This document shows, piece after piece, positions 43,001 to 54,879 of a stretch of DNA of 64,000 nt (positions are counted from its first letter, which is position 1; each line of letters opens with the position of its first letter). Source of the DNA: Zymoseptoria tritici IPO323 (lineage: Eukaryota > Ascomycota > Dothideomycetes > Mycosphaerellales > Mycosphaerellaceae); the NCBI RefSeq assembly GCF_000219625.1, contig NC_018200.1, positions 1 through 64,000 of the forward strand. Reading direction: 5' to 3'. Under the pieces are notes generated by a model. The model did no database searches. It was given only the letters and a program-made list of their open reading frames with translations, and was not told where the DNA came from. The translations under genes and the position numbers were made by a program.

Positions 43001-45866
43001 CACAGTTCACTTGACGCTCCAGCTCCAGCGCCGGCTCCAAATCGTATCGGCACAGGTTCAAAACCCCGTCTGAAATCTTCTTGCAGTCCAGCTTGACGAG
43101 TGTGAATTTTGTCGACAGCAGCATTGCGGTAGGTGATGGCCGGGACGAATGTCCTGACCGTCTGCAACTCGCTATTGCCGATGAGGGCATATCTCTTCTG
43201 ATCAGGCCGCCAGGATCGCTTGCTAAAAAAGCAGAAATTAGGAGCTCAACAGGCTCGGCCTTTGAAGACTCTGCTTCGACCCGGAACAGCCAAGGATTGA
43301 CTTTCTCCTTCTCTTCAAACCGTGCTTGCTGTTCCTCAATGCTAGTATCAGCTATACGAGTCGCGCGGCTCGTTCAGCTGAAACGAGCACTACCCTCCAC
43401 ACTACCCTCCTCCAATTGCCTCGCATCGTCCGGGTCGAATGCAGCGACAAGTACGTCTTCCAGGATTTCCTACGCCAGCTCACACCTCTTCCCCGCAAGA
43501 AGTATATAAGCTCGCTTTCCTTTTTCCTCTTCTCTTTCCTATCCTTCCTACTACTTTCCGGCATAGCAGCTACCCGCTCCTCTTTGGTCATTTTCGCTCT
43601 TCTTCGCCGCTATTGCCATGTTCTGGCGCTCTTTTTTCTTCTCCTGTCCCGTCTGCTTTCGAACCCTGGCTCGAAGCACTCCCGCCGGATCTACACGATG
43701 CTGCAACGCTACGCCTAGCACTCGCTGTGTGCAAAAGAGTGCTGCGAAGTGGAGTAGCGAATACAGAAAATGGCAAGGCTGAAGGGTGCGGCATATGAAG
43801 GAGAGTGCGGCGCGTTGTTGTGGACGGAGCTGCCGGGACGAACTACCCAAAGCGAGCAAGATCCATGTCCCTTGCATATTTGGTGAGGCCAGGATCGAGA
43901 CTCTGACCTTCCAACCTCAGCCCTGTGCTGCTCAACTTACGAGCCTTCACACGATGACTTTGCTGAGGGTGCCAGCAAAAGCAAGGGACAGGGTTACCGA
44001 GATCCCGGGAGAATGGCGGTGAAGTCGCCGAGGACATTGGTCTCGATTCCATGAACATCGAGCCCACCCACTATGGCAGAAGCCGGATGGAGATGATCAA
44101 GAGGCTCAAGAAGCGTGGCAATAGAGTCGTTACCAGGGTAAGCGTTCAAAAGTGGATGAGGTAACCCGGCGAATTCCCCCGACAGAACCGCGAACTGGCA
44201 GAGAACCACACGGCGCAGTCACGTGCGAAGATTTGACTCACGACAACGCTACTTGCGGGTCCTCCGTTCCGAGCAAGTGCGGGTTCTCCACTTCTACATA
44301 CAGAAGGCCGTCTTGCGCTCTCACTTTCGAATGAAGAGAGAGATCCCGCGGAGGCGCCAAAGTTCCCAAGCGGGCTGGCCTTGGGGACGAGTTAACGAAG
44401 CCTATCCTCCTTCCCAAACACCATCGCCGCATTCCCGCCGATGCATTCCCAATGTACGCGGAGGGTATGTGGGATCAAATCCACAGCATTAAAAATTCAG
44501 CAGCTCAAACATCGACCGCCCCCACCGACGCACGGCATACATTGGAAAACGAAGCATGTCGACACACTCATCACACATTCGCAATCGGTAGTGTTTGAGC
44601 TGACATGCAAGTTCCTTGGGTTGTAGACATGGGACGGTCTCCCGCCGCATCGACAGACACCGCTAGAGCCTCCCACCACATCGGTAGATCTGACTTCTTA
44701 ATTCAGGTGGTAGAGTATGTAGACGTGAGTCTGTAGTGCGAGCGCAGGAGTATTTTTCATACGACGAATTACACAACCTCATCTACAACCTTTGCGCACG
44801 CCCGCAGGCGTCAGCTGCTCCCGCCCACCCCTTCTGTTTTCCACCACCTTCAGTTTTCCACCACTTTCCACCACTACCGCTTCTACTACTACCCTTCACG
44901 TGCAACGCCCACCTCTCTACCAAACAACACCTTCCAGCAAGAGACCTACGACGTCAGCAACGGTATGTTGATGTTGTTATGCTGTTGGAATCAGGTGATC
45001 TCACCCTGCTACACAAGGCAATCAGACGGACGAGTGAAGTGATAATGAAGGGTGCAATCTGCACGTACATTGGGCGGGTTGGCGCCTGATGAGATGTGAG
45101 AGAAGCCGAGGGAGAGAGCAATCGCGGCGAATCAGCATGAACGACAAGAGGGAGAACAGGTCCGCTGTCGTCTGCTCGCCATCTTCCGCTTCGGCACTAC
45201 CATGGCATCTGTTGCTTCGACCAGGACACAGGTCTAGTCAGGCGGCCGTTTCCTTCCATCTCCAAAGGGAGCAAGAATGCAAGTTCTGTGCAGTCATGTC
45301 GCAACGGGACAACGAGGCCGGCGAGCATTTCGAGGAAGATCATACGAGCGAGGGAGACAAGGAGGTCAGGTCACGCATAATTATCACCAACCTTGTGAGG
45401 TCACAGGCTCGGTCTCCCATTCGTTGTTCCGTCGGCACCTGTGCGATGGTCGGTACTTGCGCTACATACACTGGAGGATGATGTGGCGGAAGTCGGGTGG
45501 GCAGTGAAAGCGTAGGTCTCATGACCGCTGTCGATCCTCTCCGAAGTGGAATGGTATAAAGGAAGCTGGTCGTTCATCGTGAGCGCGTCTCCTCATGCGC
45601 GGTGCGGTCGTGCGAGAGATGGATGTCAGAAGATCGCGTGCGGTTACGGTTGACCTGTGTCGCGCACCGAGAGCGCGGGTGGAATGGGAGTGGCTCCGCT
45701 CCTATCTAGAATGCCGGGAACGTGGCGAACTTGCTTGAATCCGTGCTCTGCTAATTCGGGCGTTTGCGAGATTGGCGATCGATGTGGCGGTCAAAGTCGG
45801 AATCGAAAGTTGCATCTCATTCATCGCGAGTACTCGCTTCATCCCTTCGAGATGGGTCTAGTCCGG
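43001..45866. other. Gene fragments and unassigned DNA
   Basis: Two short coding-looking pieces stand out. On the minus strand, about 43,440-43,230, EEILEDVLVAAFDPDDARQL and EEQQARFEEKEKVNPWLFRV lie in one frame with one stop. On the plus strand, 44,009-44,165, VAEDIGLDSMNIEPTHYGRS and IKRLKKRGNRVVTR end at a GTAAGC that could be an intron donor. Neither can be assigned. From about 44,300 to 45,866 I see no feature. Confidence 0.35.
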
Positions 45867-46532
45867 TCAGACAGTACGACTTTCAAAAACGTATACGGTA
45901 CTAGCCGGAACATCGCCCGTGAGTAGGGTATGCAAACAAAGCAACTGTACTTGCAGGATCATAGTGTCGCCGTGAAGACAATCTGATCCTGCGATAGTCC
46001 TTTGGATGTCCGCGAGAAGTGCGCTCAGAGTTTGCGCACAGAGAACATCCTGGCGTGTCCTCAGATATGCATTCCCTCCAAGCAAAAGCACGTTGGCATC
46101 GGTTGCGAGGAGATATTCCAGCGCGAAGCGAAGTCCAGGGCAATGACTCGTACTGATATTGAGAATGTCCTCGAATGGGCTGTACGAATCCGTCAAGAAC
46201 AGACGCTTGGGACAGAGACATGGTCCGGCAGTGGAAGGTAGTAGAAGGGGGTGATCCGCTGCTGATAGGGTTGATTCGAGCGATATCATCGAGGAGTGGA
46301 GTGGATATGTCCATCTGAACATATAAGCAGAGAATTCAGGGTGAAGCTCGGATTGAGACTGGACTCCGCTTGGTACGACGTCGATGGGATTCTGTCGACG
46401 GGTTTCTGCCTGCTGCTCGACGAAGGGTCTCGCTCTGGCCACGGGATCTCGAGCGTATTGACCAACATGTTGACCATCACCTCGATATGGCGGAACTTGC
46501 ATCGCCGAAGTCTCGATGGCGCGGCGGTGCAC
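45867..46532 (-). CDS. Hypothetical protein, weakly like a fungal regulator C-terminal region
   Basis: An intact 221-codon frame. The second half (RFALEYLLATDANVLLLGG, QTLSALLADIQRTIAGSD, DTMILQVQLLCLHTLLTG) has the helical pattern seen in the middle part of fungal Zn2Cys6 transcription factors, where alternating Leu-rich helices end in LLC.YELL. No Zn2Cys6 cluster is present upstream. The first half is Arg/Gln-rich and may be out of frame. The resemblance is weak. Confidence 0.3.
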   Translation of the reverse strand: MHRRAIETSAMQVPPYRGDGQHVGQYARDPVARARPFVEQQAETRRQNPIDVVPSGVQSQSELHPEFSAYMFRWTYPLHSSMISLESTLSAADHPLLLPSTAGPCLCPKRLFLTDSYSPFEDILNISTSHCPGLRFALEYLLATDANVLLLGGNAYLRTRQDVLCAQTLSALLADIQRTIAGSDCLHGDTMILQVQLLCLHTLLTGDVPASTVYVFESRTV

Positions 46533-46979
46533 ACATTAAACAAGTAATTCGAACTCAATGTCTCCCATCTTGTCCGATCTCCTAAGGTGGTCTGCCCCGA
46601 TAGATGCACTCGTCTACCGCCGAGCCCTGCGTGATGATGAGAAGGAGTGCGGCTCCGCTCCCTGTGCAACGTCACCCTTTCTTCATTGCTTGAGGGAACA
46701 ACCAAGTCAGGTTCAAAAACGGAACATTGACAAATCAAACCGAAGGTGGACATACAACCCGTAAGGTACGTCAAAGTACGCGGTACGCAGCCGATCTCCT
46801 GGGCATCGGTCTAAGATGGAAGACAAAATCGCCTATCATCCTCACTGGGGATTGCCTCTACATTGAGATCGCAAGGACGTCCCAGAGTTCCGCGAAACGC
46901 ATTGGTGGGTTTCCTTCCTACATCTGCACCCTTCCTCAATCTGCACTCTTCCTCCATTACTCTCATGCCCGCAATGACA
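46533..46979. other. No gene seen
   Basis: Contains short open frames on both strands without features; it is the 3' flank of the JmjC gene. Confidence 0.4.
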
Positions 46980-49203
46980 TCAGTTCCCAGAGCCAGGCAC
47001 ACACTTCCGTGTCGTGTTCCTTGTGTGACGCCATATAGTACAATTTCCCTTGCATGGGCAACTTGCCCGGCATTGACCATGGCAACCACATCCCAGCTCT
47101 TCGAACGACTGAATGGTCTCTCGGATCTCGACGTGGTCTGGAAAGAGGTCAGGTTCTTCTGTCATCCACTTTTGAAGTGCTTCAAGCATAACTCGTAGCT
47201 GGCGCGGCAAGTCCTCGTTCGTGGCTGCCGGATTGTTGTAGACCCACAACAACGACTTCAATGTGGCGAGAATGCTCCTCTGATCCCACAGCATTCCACC
47301 CTCCATCAGACAGGTTTCAGGCGTAAAGACTGCGTGTACTTGGCGAAGTCCGGGTGGCATAAATAGGACGTCTCCCTTTCGCAGCAGGATCAGACGGGCT
47401 TTCCCTTCTGGCAACCATTCGTCACCCTTACGACCGTGACTTGCCCTGTCGTCTTCGCTCATATCTTTCTCTGGGACGATCATCCACAGCTTAACGCCGA
47501 ACAGGCATCGAACATACGTCCCACCTAGAACATCAACGTGTGCGAACGATGTTGAGGTGGGCTCTGCGAGTATGTTGAAAGTTTCGCATCTGTCGACATC
47601 GGATCCTCCTCGACTCCCTTCGGTTTGTTCTTTCCCCGGGCCAATTTTCTTTGCTCGTTTGGAGAGGGCAGAGAGAAACTGGAATCTTGGCTTCTTGGTG
47701 AACGTAGGCTTGTCGGCATGAGTAAACGATGCTAAGTTCAGCGCATTGTATCGCTCCTCCTGGGTGTCAATGTCGCACTCAAGCCGTTTTGCAAATGTCT
47801 GAACGTTCATGGTCTCTGGCTGCGTTTGATTCGGTCGGCGAACTTCTATTTTTGCATCGCCGTATAACAAACGGAGGGTTTTCGCAGCTGATGCGGTTGT
47901 ATAGACGTCTGCATCCGCAAAGGGGTGGTCGTATACGACGATTGGTTTGTCGAAATGCTCCCCTTCTTCGATCAAAGCATCGAACTCCAAATTAGTGTAG
48001 AAGTGTACTTCCGCGTTCGCCTTCGACACTACCTCCTAGCGGCCCGGCATAACGTTCACGGGGGAGGCTTGGAGCAAAGGCGTCTGGCCACGGCGGTTGT
48101 TCTGGGAGCCAATCATGTTCTCGCTCATCTCTTCGCTCCCAATTGCAGTACTTAGCCGGTCGCTCAAGAGACATCTTGCTTGTTGTCGGCTCCTGGACGG
48201 ACTGAAATAGCGTCATCGTCTCCCCCAGAAGTTCTTGAGGTGGGGTCCCGGATTCCAGGTGATGCAGTCCAGTCGCGGCTACGCCTTCCATATCGAAGGG
48301 CGTCTTTGAAATAGGTGCGATCTTTGCAGCGGTGAGGTTGTTTGCGGTTGTGCTTAAGAGAGCCTGGCGCACGTTCTGATTGGCAGTTGAGGCTGCGACA
48401 GAGATTTTACACCCTTGTGATTCATGGTCGTAGACGCCTCCAGTGGCATTTCCCTGGCCGCATTGCTCCCCTCGAAGTGCAGGTAGAAGCAGATCTGAAG
48501 AGCAATGTGCAGGCGAGGCTTCCCCTGGCAGGCCCTGAGAAGTTTGAAGTTGAACATCGTCCAGGATGCGCTCGCCGACTCCGCTGTTTGTTTCCATCAC
48601 AATCGAGTCACACCTCTCCTTGTGCTGGCCCGATGGTGGAATGGCAGATATCTTGCGCTGGCTGTACACTCTGCCCGACATCGAGCTGTCACACGCTTTA
48701 ACCCCAGTTATGAGATTTTCAGCCGATATCACATCTGCGGCCATGAATGTTTCCGCTAGGCTAGAGCCTCTGCCAGGTGCTGCGATACGCTTTCTCATTG
48801 CCTTAAGCAGAGCATCGCGCATGATTGCCCACTTGACTGGCTCTGAATTAACCTTCGCGAACTGCTTTGACACTCTGCTAAGCGCCCGAAGCACATCACG
48901 TTTGTCCCCAACGTCTCGTAGCAGTTAATGCGGTCGCAGCGACCAGGATAAAGCTTCGAGGGCAGCAAAAGGCCTAGACTGGTCGACGTTGAGGCTCGAA
49001 ATGATGCTGGCGTCAATAGTTGGAAGTAGTGCAGAGATTCGTGTGTCCAAGACAGCCCAACGATGCTCCGCGTTTTCGTCCCAGCCTACGGAAGCCTTGA
49101 ATGCGTCGCAGACAGATGTGTACCAACTACGAACCGTTGTGGCGTCACAGTACGGGAACTCTCCCATCAGCCGCTCGAGCGCTGATCTGGTAATGTGGGT
49201 CAT
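46980..49203 (-). pseudogene. JmjC-domain protein with Cys-rich C terminus, frame-damaged
   Basis: The N-terminal part starts MTHITRSALERLMGEFPYCD (49,203), meets one TAA at about 48,926 that fits a mutated CAA, and stays open to about 48,040. The rest lies in another frame, ending at 46,980. It carries a JmjC/cupin fold: FAHVDVLGGTYVRCLFGVKLW gives the H-X-D iron ligands, LILLRKGDVLFMPPGLRQVH gives the distal His, and the cosubstrate Lys candidate is in GVK. The last 40 residues are Cys-rich (CGCHGQC...CPCKGNC...KC), resembling a CXC motif. JmjC enzymes are Fe(II)/2-oxoglutarate dioxygenases, often protein demethylases or hydroxylases. A TAG just before the JmjC frame (about 48,030) and the frame change suggest inactivation unless an unseen intron joins them. 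Confidence 0.65.
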
Positions 49204-49619
49204 GGTCAAGGGCCGCCGAGGGTGTCTTTGTCTCACATTGTGTGTTCGTATGCTTGTGTTGACATGGAACTGTTTCGTCCGTGGTGTATTGACGCAGCAG
49301 AACAAGGGCTGAAAGGCAGAATGAAGGCTAAGAAGCAGAATGCGGGTTCAAAAGCGAGCCGCGAGAAACGGTGATGGAAGTGACGGTGTTGATGAGAAGC
49401 TGGGAGTCGAAGAAAAGCGGATTCGATGATTACCGTCAGTGCAAACGGCGTGTTGGCGCAAATTGTTGATCATTGGAGTCTGGACGACAACACGAGCAAT
49501 TTGTGAAAATGATGCTGGTGGTGTTGTTGGTTATTGGATGGTTGGAAGAAGTAAGAATCGGTAAGGTAGTGTCCAGAAAGTTGATGCAAAGAGACGCGAT
49601 CAAAAGCATCAGGCCCCGA
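49204..49619. other. Upstream region of the JmjC gene; short AGCAGAATG repeats begin
   Basis: No gene. AGGCAGAATGAAGGC, AAGAAGCAGAATGCGG (49,313-49,350) are scattered forerunners of the array at 49,620. Confidence 0.5.
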
Positions 49620-49735
49620 AAAGCAGAATGACAGAATGACGTCAGGAAAGCAGAATGGCGCCTGAAAAGCAGAATGACGCCTGAAAAGCAGAATGATGCC
49701 TGAAAATCAGAATGACGCCTGAAAAGCAGATCAAG
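49620..49735. repeat. 19-bp minisatellite (GAAAAGCAGAATGACGCCT)
   Basis: About five to six units, near perfect between 49,655 and 49,730. The unit is not a multiple of three and the array lies between genes. Confidence 0.88.
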
Positions 49736-50260
49736 TTCCCGCAGCAGATTTCCCACCCCACGTCCACCCACCCCATCAAGGCTCATCTGGTTTTCTCAAA
49801 GCGAAGAGTCGTTGCTTCAGGTCAGATGTTCTCGGAAACAGATTCGCTTCATCTACATTTCCTATCTCATCCACGGATCCTCTCTGTCCGCCGTCGCCCT
49901 CAACATTCCGCACGAGGGATCCTGTGACCAAGCAAGCGGATGGAGACGTAGCCGCATACAGCCATAGAGTCACAAAGCAAAGAGAAGGACGAGCACACAG
50001 CAGAAGACCTGAATGAAGATGATCGAACTCCTTTCTGCATTCGTGCCTACCTCCGCGAGATTGAATGTCACCCGGTACGATCCAACTTCTCTGACCCTCT
50101 TCTCCGACAGCCCGAGCCTGAAGCTGAGCCTTTACCCAGCTCCACCTTCCTACTCGCCGACAGATTCATTCGACGCCTGAACCAGACCCATGTTCACTCC
50201 GTCGTCCACATCCGACATCTCTCGGTCCACTAAATATCCATTTGCTGGGTGATGGAGGTC
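49736..50260. other. Intergenic with a coding-like fragment
   Basis: On the plus strand 50,005-50,232 reads EDDRTPFCIRAYLREIECHP...STFLLADRFIRRLNQTHV then stop, which looks like a protein fragment. No start or family can be assigned. Confidence 0.35.
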
Positions 50261-51367
50261 CTAAGGCGACTGAACCGGAGGCCAGACACGTCGGTCAACA
50301 TCATACAGACTGCCGCTGAATCCAATCTGCTCATGTCCACCCTCACCCGGCATCCCCTGGTGCACTGGTGCAAACGGCATCGCTGACTCAACCGAAGGCC
50401 GGCTCCATTGGCTAACACCATCCACATTGTTAAAACTTCCATTCTGCACGTTTGCATCCTCAATGGGCATCTGCTGGTACACTGGTGCAGACGGCATCGC
50501 TGGCTCAACCGAAGGCCGGCTCCATTGGCCAACACCATCCACATTGTTGAAACTTCCATTCTGCACGTTTGCACCCTCAATCGGCATCTGCTGATACACT
50601 GGTGCAAACGGCATCGCTGGCGGAACCGAAGGCCAGCTCAATTGGCCAGTACCATCCATATTGTTGAAACTTCCATTCTGCACGTTTGCACCCTCAATCG
50701 GCATCTGCTGGTACACTGGTGCAAACGGAGACGGATGAATCGGGCTCCACCTGCATCGGTAAAGACCATCTTGATCGAGGTGAACTCGCTTCTCATGTCC
50801 GTCCCAGAGCGCAGTGAAGGATCTTCTATGAAGAAGCGTGATTGCAGCTTCGCCTATAAATGTCCTGAATTCGGCGTAGCCTACCAACGACCGGGCGGCC
50901 AAGGATCTGAGCATTTTCGCCGCGGCGCCGGTATCTAGGTAAGGACCGCCTGACGCTTTCCTGTGCTGCATCTGAATGGCGATCCGCTGCATGGCGGCGC
51001 TGAAGGCGGCTTTGAACTCCGGTGCGTCGAATCCGGAGCCGAAATGTGCTCCTACCGCCAAGGCGAGCTTGTCGAGGAAGCATAGTGTATTCGCCGACAC
51101 TGATTCGATGGTTGGGGAGGAATGACTACGAAGCTTTCGCACATAGCCTTTGGTTGTTCCAAATCCGAGGCTGGAGATGGAGATGTGATTGTACACGGCA
51201 GATTGGACCAGTGTTGGCAGATCGTCATTGGTGATGTAAATATATGTAATCGGATCACGCTCTGCAGTCATCGCGGCGGAGGGAGGACGTGGTGATTTTA
51301 CCGCTACCAACATGAAATCGTAGTTGACTGCTCTGAATGCGAGGGTGAGCATGTTGGGGTCCAGCAA
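50261..51367 (-). CDS. Repeat-containing hypothetical protein, 368 aa
   Basis: An intact frame from ATG 51,367 (MLDPNMLTLAFRAVNYDFML). The first 215 residues look globular (AVYNHISISSLGFGTTKGYV, FLDKLALAVGAHFGSGFDAP, MLRSLAARSLVGYAEFRTFI). The C-terminal 150 residues are three and a half copies of a 39-residue repeat starting FAPVYQQMPIEGANVQNGSF and ending near SRPSVEPAM. It is rich in Gln, Asn and Pro, and the DNA repeats at 117 bp are nearly identical. There is no signal peptide or membrane helix. Open reading through the repeats in a decayed neighbourhood argues for a real gene. Function unknown. Confidence 0.55.
   Translation of the reverse strand: MLDPNMLTLAFRAVNYDFMLVAVKSPRPPSAAMTAERDPITYIYITNDDLPTLVQSAVYNHISISSLGFGTTKGYVRKLRSHSSPTIESVSANTLCFLDKLALAVGAHFGSGFDAPEFKAAFSAAMQRIAIQMQHRKASGGPYLDTGAAAKMLRSLAARSLVGYAEFRTFIGEAAITLLHRRSFTALWDGHEKRVHLDQDGLYRCRWSPIHPSPFAPVYQQMPIEGANVQNGSFNNMDGTGQLSWPSVPPAMPFAPVYQQMPIEGANVQNGSFNNVDGVGQWSRPSVEPAMPSAPVYQQMPIEDANVQNGSFNNVDGVSQWSRPSVESAMPFAPVHQGMPGEGGHEQIGFSGSLYDVDRRVWPPVQSP
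50340..50740 (-). repeat. 117-bp tandem repeat within the coding frame
   Basis: The landmark ACTGGTGCAAACGGCATCGC or a one-base variant recurs near 50,363, 50,480, 50,597 and 50,714, a period of 117 bp (39 codons). Confidence 0.93.
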
Positions 51368-53011
51368 GAGTGTGCAAGAAGACTGATTAATGCGATCGAC
51401 ACGAGATGCGCATGGGATATATCAGGCGTGCGAGAAACCAGACAGTGTGGGCTCGGCGTCTCGCGTACGACCACTCGCCAGTTGACAGATCAGATTCAGA
51501 CGGTCGCCGGCCGAGTGCATATACTGAAGGTTTCCAGAAGTCGTGCGACGATCAATGCAGATTCACCCAACACAGATTCAGCCGTCGGTCCATGGTCGCT
51601 GTAGGTTGAACGCGGTCTGCGACGCGGGTGAGGATCAAGGACAATTGACTGCGTCGATCGGTGGAGATTTTCCTTTCTTGCAGCTGCTCGTGAGTGAGAG
51701 CTGTCGGCCACCACGAACAGTGAATGTGTTGTAGTACACTCGTCGCATCTTCCCTGTCGAGTCTTAATGCACTATCGAAGCGCTCTAGCCGCCAGCTCGT
51801 CATTGCTGTATTGCTTCTCGGAGAGTTGTTGCAGATTGGCTGATACTGGTCGCACGGAGGAGCGGCTCCATAGTACCCTCTCTTATCGATGATTGAGATA
51901 GATGATTGATTGGTGTTTTGAAGCTGAACCACCACGAACTTGGCTGATATCGTTGCAGAGCATGCAGGATGGCAATATCGTTCCTCGTTTGTGGACATTG
52001 GCGGTTCGAATCTGCTCTTGGACTATCAATATGCCGAGCTTCCTTCAGAGCTTCGATCCACCATGACAACGCTCGGCTAACTCCTTCTCCTCCTTCCCAT
52101 TCTCGTCCGGCCAAACATGTCTGGGCATAGCGTCCCTCAGCAGCGACCCTGTGCCGGTGAGAAGTCCTCCATCAGAGTCTGGACTGAAACTGGAAGTCTC
52201 GAAGTCAAGGGCGATGTTGTACCTGGACATGTGTCAGCGAGCAGATACCGTACCAGAGAGGAAACCTCCGTCATTCTCCGCGTTCCAGTTCCACTTCCGG
52301 CTGGGCTACGGGCAGCCATCGTTCCTCAGGCTACGCAGTGAGTGTCTTGGCGCAAGACTCTCCCTTAAACAGTCTTTACACAAGTGAGGTGAGAGTACTA
52401 AAGAGCCCGAGCAAGTTTGCGAGGACAGCGACGGGCGTACAACAGCCCGAACGCACGACGACTACGACAGCGACGACTACCACGACGATCACGACTACGA
52501 ACCTTGCCCGACTCCGAGCTTTAATCCCTCCAAACCGCCACTACTATCGAAGGCGCGCACCTCCACGCACACCGATTCACCCTTCTGACTTACGTGCTTA
52601 AGATCATCGTGGTCACCGGCCGCCTGCACAAACGGAAACCAAGGCGCCGATATCAAGAACCCCTTCCAAGCTCGGTTTCGGAGGACGACGAAGGCGTGGA
52701 TAAGTAGGAAGACGGAGACGAAGGAGAGCAGACAGACGGAGATCGAAGGAGAGCAGGAAGACTGGACATTCACCTCCCGTAATGAAGTGATACAGAATAG
52801 AAGAGGTGGTGGAACTGCCAGAAGCCAAACACCGTACTTCATCGCCCGAAGGGACCCATACGGACAATCATCTGCAGCACATTCATCCCTCTCTCGGCGC
52901 AATTGCACCCGGATGCATCCCACGCGACCATACAGAAGCTCAACCCTTCTTTAACCTGCGGACGCTACATGCCGGGCGTAAATACTACAAGCTGCTATTA
53001 TACAGGAGCGA
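51368..53011. other. No firm gene; scattered open frames
   Basis: A 148-codon minus-strand frame (51,998-51,552) contains WRLERFDSALRLDREDATSV and LTHEQLQERKISTDRRSQL and lies upstream of the repeat-protein gene on the same strand, so it might be a 5' exon or a separate degenerate gene. ACGACG-type simple repeats occur at 52,455-52,500. A 142-codon minus-strand frame (52,923-52,495) is hydrophobic in the middle, but I cannot support it. Confidence 0.35.
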
Positions 53012-53206
53012 ATGGAGCAGGAGAAAGCCGCCGCTCTACGCAAAGTGCTAGAGCGTCTTGCGAATGACTTGAACGCCATCTACGCGAGTGCAGCCGAATT
53101 GGTAGATAGTCTGACTAGCAGATAGTTGAGAATCAAAGCGTCGCTAGCGCAAGCCCGTGAAGTGGAGGATGCTTTGTCACAGACGCTCGATGTCGCGGGT
53201 TTGTGA
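53012..53206 (+). pseudogene. Coiled-coil C-terminal fragment with one stop
   Basis: The frame MEQEKAAALRKVLERLANDL...SAAELVDSLTSR, stop (TAG), LRIKASLAQAREVEDALSQT, TGA has a clear amphipathic helical pattern. The internal TAG fits a mutated CAG. The frame extends upstream by AAIIQER before a stop, so this is probably the last exon or tail of a larger broken gene. No family assigned. Confidence 0.4.
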
Positions 53207-54041
53207 ACGGGAGGGACGTGAAGGCGGCATGGGAACAGTCTTCGATACAACAGTCCATTCGATTTCTGGAGGCTGTGCGGATACTCCGATGGATATTACA
53301 TGGCGGCGTCACGTATTGCATTGGCCAACACTTGTTAGCATACGCATGCATCATCCTAACGAAAAGAGATCGAACAAAATGCCAACTAAGTGTCTACGCA
53401 TTATTCCCTTTACTATCCAGCATTACAATACATTATTACCTAACGGCAGGTAACCTGTAACATCGTTTCCAGGTTGAAACAATCCACCCAAGGTACCTTT
53501 AACCTCGCACAGAGACACTCGACCGCTCGCTCCCGTACTAACTTCACAATCCACTATTCCGCCGGTATAGCTAAGTAGTCGGACGCACCCTACGAACCCC
53601 TCCACAGCCCTCGATCTCGATACTATCGTCCGCTCGGAGGTAGAGGAGGGTGCCGGCCTGCCCGTTGAGGATAGTTATCCACGCAGATTTCCCTGCCCTG
53701 CTGGAGCGGGAGCAAAGTACGCTGGAACTTTCAAGAGGACTTCCCAGATAGGCGGCAGGCGGTGTAGGCCTTACAGAGGCCTGTCTTCGGGGACCGCCGT
53801 CTGGTATACGATCGGAGCGGGAAGAGAAGGCGGTCGGGTTGGAACGATGTAGGGTACCAAAGACTCGGAGGTAGTCTGCGGGCCGTTGTACGGGTGGAGG
53901 GAGTGACCAGGAGGGATCGATGTTTAATGACTTGGGAGAGGACGGCGATCATCCGGGCGGCCAACCGACTCGTTGGGTATGTCCCGAACTTCCTGGGTCC
54001 GCTGTGTATAGGAGTTAGCGTCGTGCGTTTCCCTCTACATG
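53207..54041. other. No gene I can support
   Basis: Around 53,640-54,010 there are plus-strand protein-like pieces in changing frames (FPALLEREQSTLELS; LGEDGDHPGGQPTRWVCP), which suggests a decayed gene. Nothing recognisable. Confidence 0.35.
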
Positions 54042-54547
54042 TCACCAAACCACGACGAGCAGGTCACTTACCGCTCCGTAGCAGTACTTCTTCTCTTTGA
54101 GACAGTGTAGACAGCGGTTGCGCTCTATTGAGTCTACTACAACTTGACACTCGAGATATCCCTGGCGACAGGACACACACTTCGGGCTGGCTGTTACAAC
54201 TTGATACTCGAGATATCCCCGGCGACAGGGCACACCTCCCGGGCTGGCTGTTACGCTATCCATTCGTAGTGGCGGAGATTTGAACCAACGAGATACCAAA
54301 GGACTTGAACGAGCGATGGAGCGGTAATAATAAAGGTCGACGATGGTGTCGGGTAGATTGTTGAGGATGGACACCCGTACATCGCATTCGAAGCAAGGGA
54401 CTTTGTGGTACGACCGACCCACTCGCTATTGAAGCATCGATCCCGAAAGCCCCGTTGTAAAGCGTTGGCGAAGGGTGCATGTCGACCTCGTTGCTCGTAC
54501 AGGTACAGGAAGTGAGAACGCAAAGCGATGGAAATGTCCTCTCTCAT
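54042..54547 (-). pseudogene. Cys-rich hypothetical fragment with internal duplication
   Basis: The minus-strand frame from 54,422 contains CFECDVRVSILNN...GVPCRRGYLEYQVV, KCVSCRQGYLECQVV and ERNRCLHCLKEKKYCYG. The C-X2-C...RC-X2-C......C order resembles small Cys-rich proteins common in ascomycete accessory DNA, where a first CxxC block is followed by a second with C-X6-C. About 61 bp are duplicated in tandem (about 54,138-54,198 and 54,199-54,258). The upstream part is in another frame, so it is probably broken. Confidence 0.4.
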
Positions 54548-54879
54548 CGAAGGACACGTAGGGCGCTGTGTATGGCGAATTCATGCAGAAGCATCAATCC
54601 TTGGCGTCGGTCGTCGGATGAATCGTAGCTTTCGATGGCCATTTGCATTAGTGTCGTCGTCGTCGTTAGTATTATCGGAGGAGGAGGAGTCGCAACTCTG
54701 TTTCGTTGGACGTGGGAAGGTGGATGGTGGAGAGGGTTTCAGGGCATGCATCCGGAAGAAACCAACGGATGTCGCACAGCATAATGCATAATGCATAATG
54801 CATAGAATGCCTGTCATGTTTGGAATGCTGTGCTGTGTCGCTAGGGCTGACGGCAACCCGCCCCACGTCCGATGCAAGA
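54548..54879. other. No gene; short CATAATG repeat
   Basis: Four CATAATG units at 54,780-54,803. No other structure seen. Confidence 0.45.

Noticed and set aside
52495..52923. Hydrophobic minus-strand frame as a membrane protein
   Set aside because: No start context, conserved domain or neighbouring support; its antisense is equally open in GA-rich repeats.
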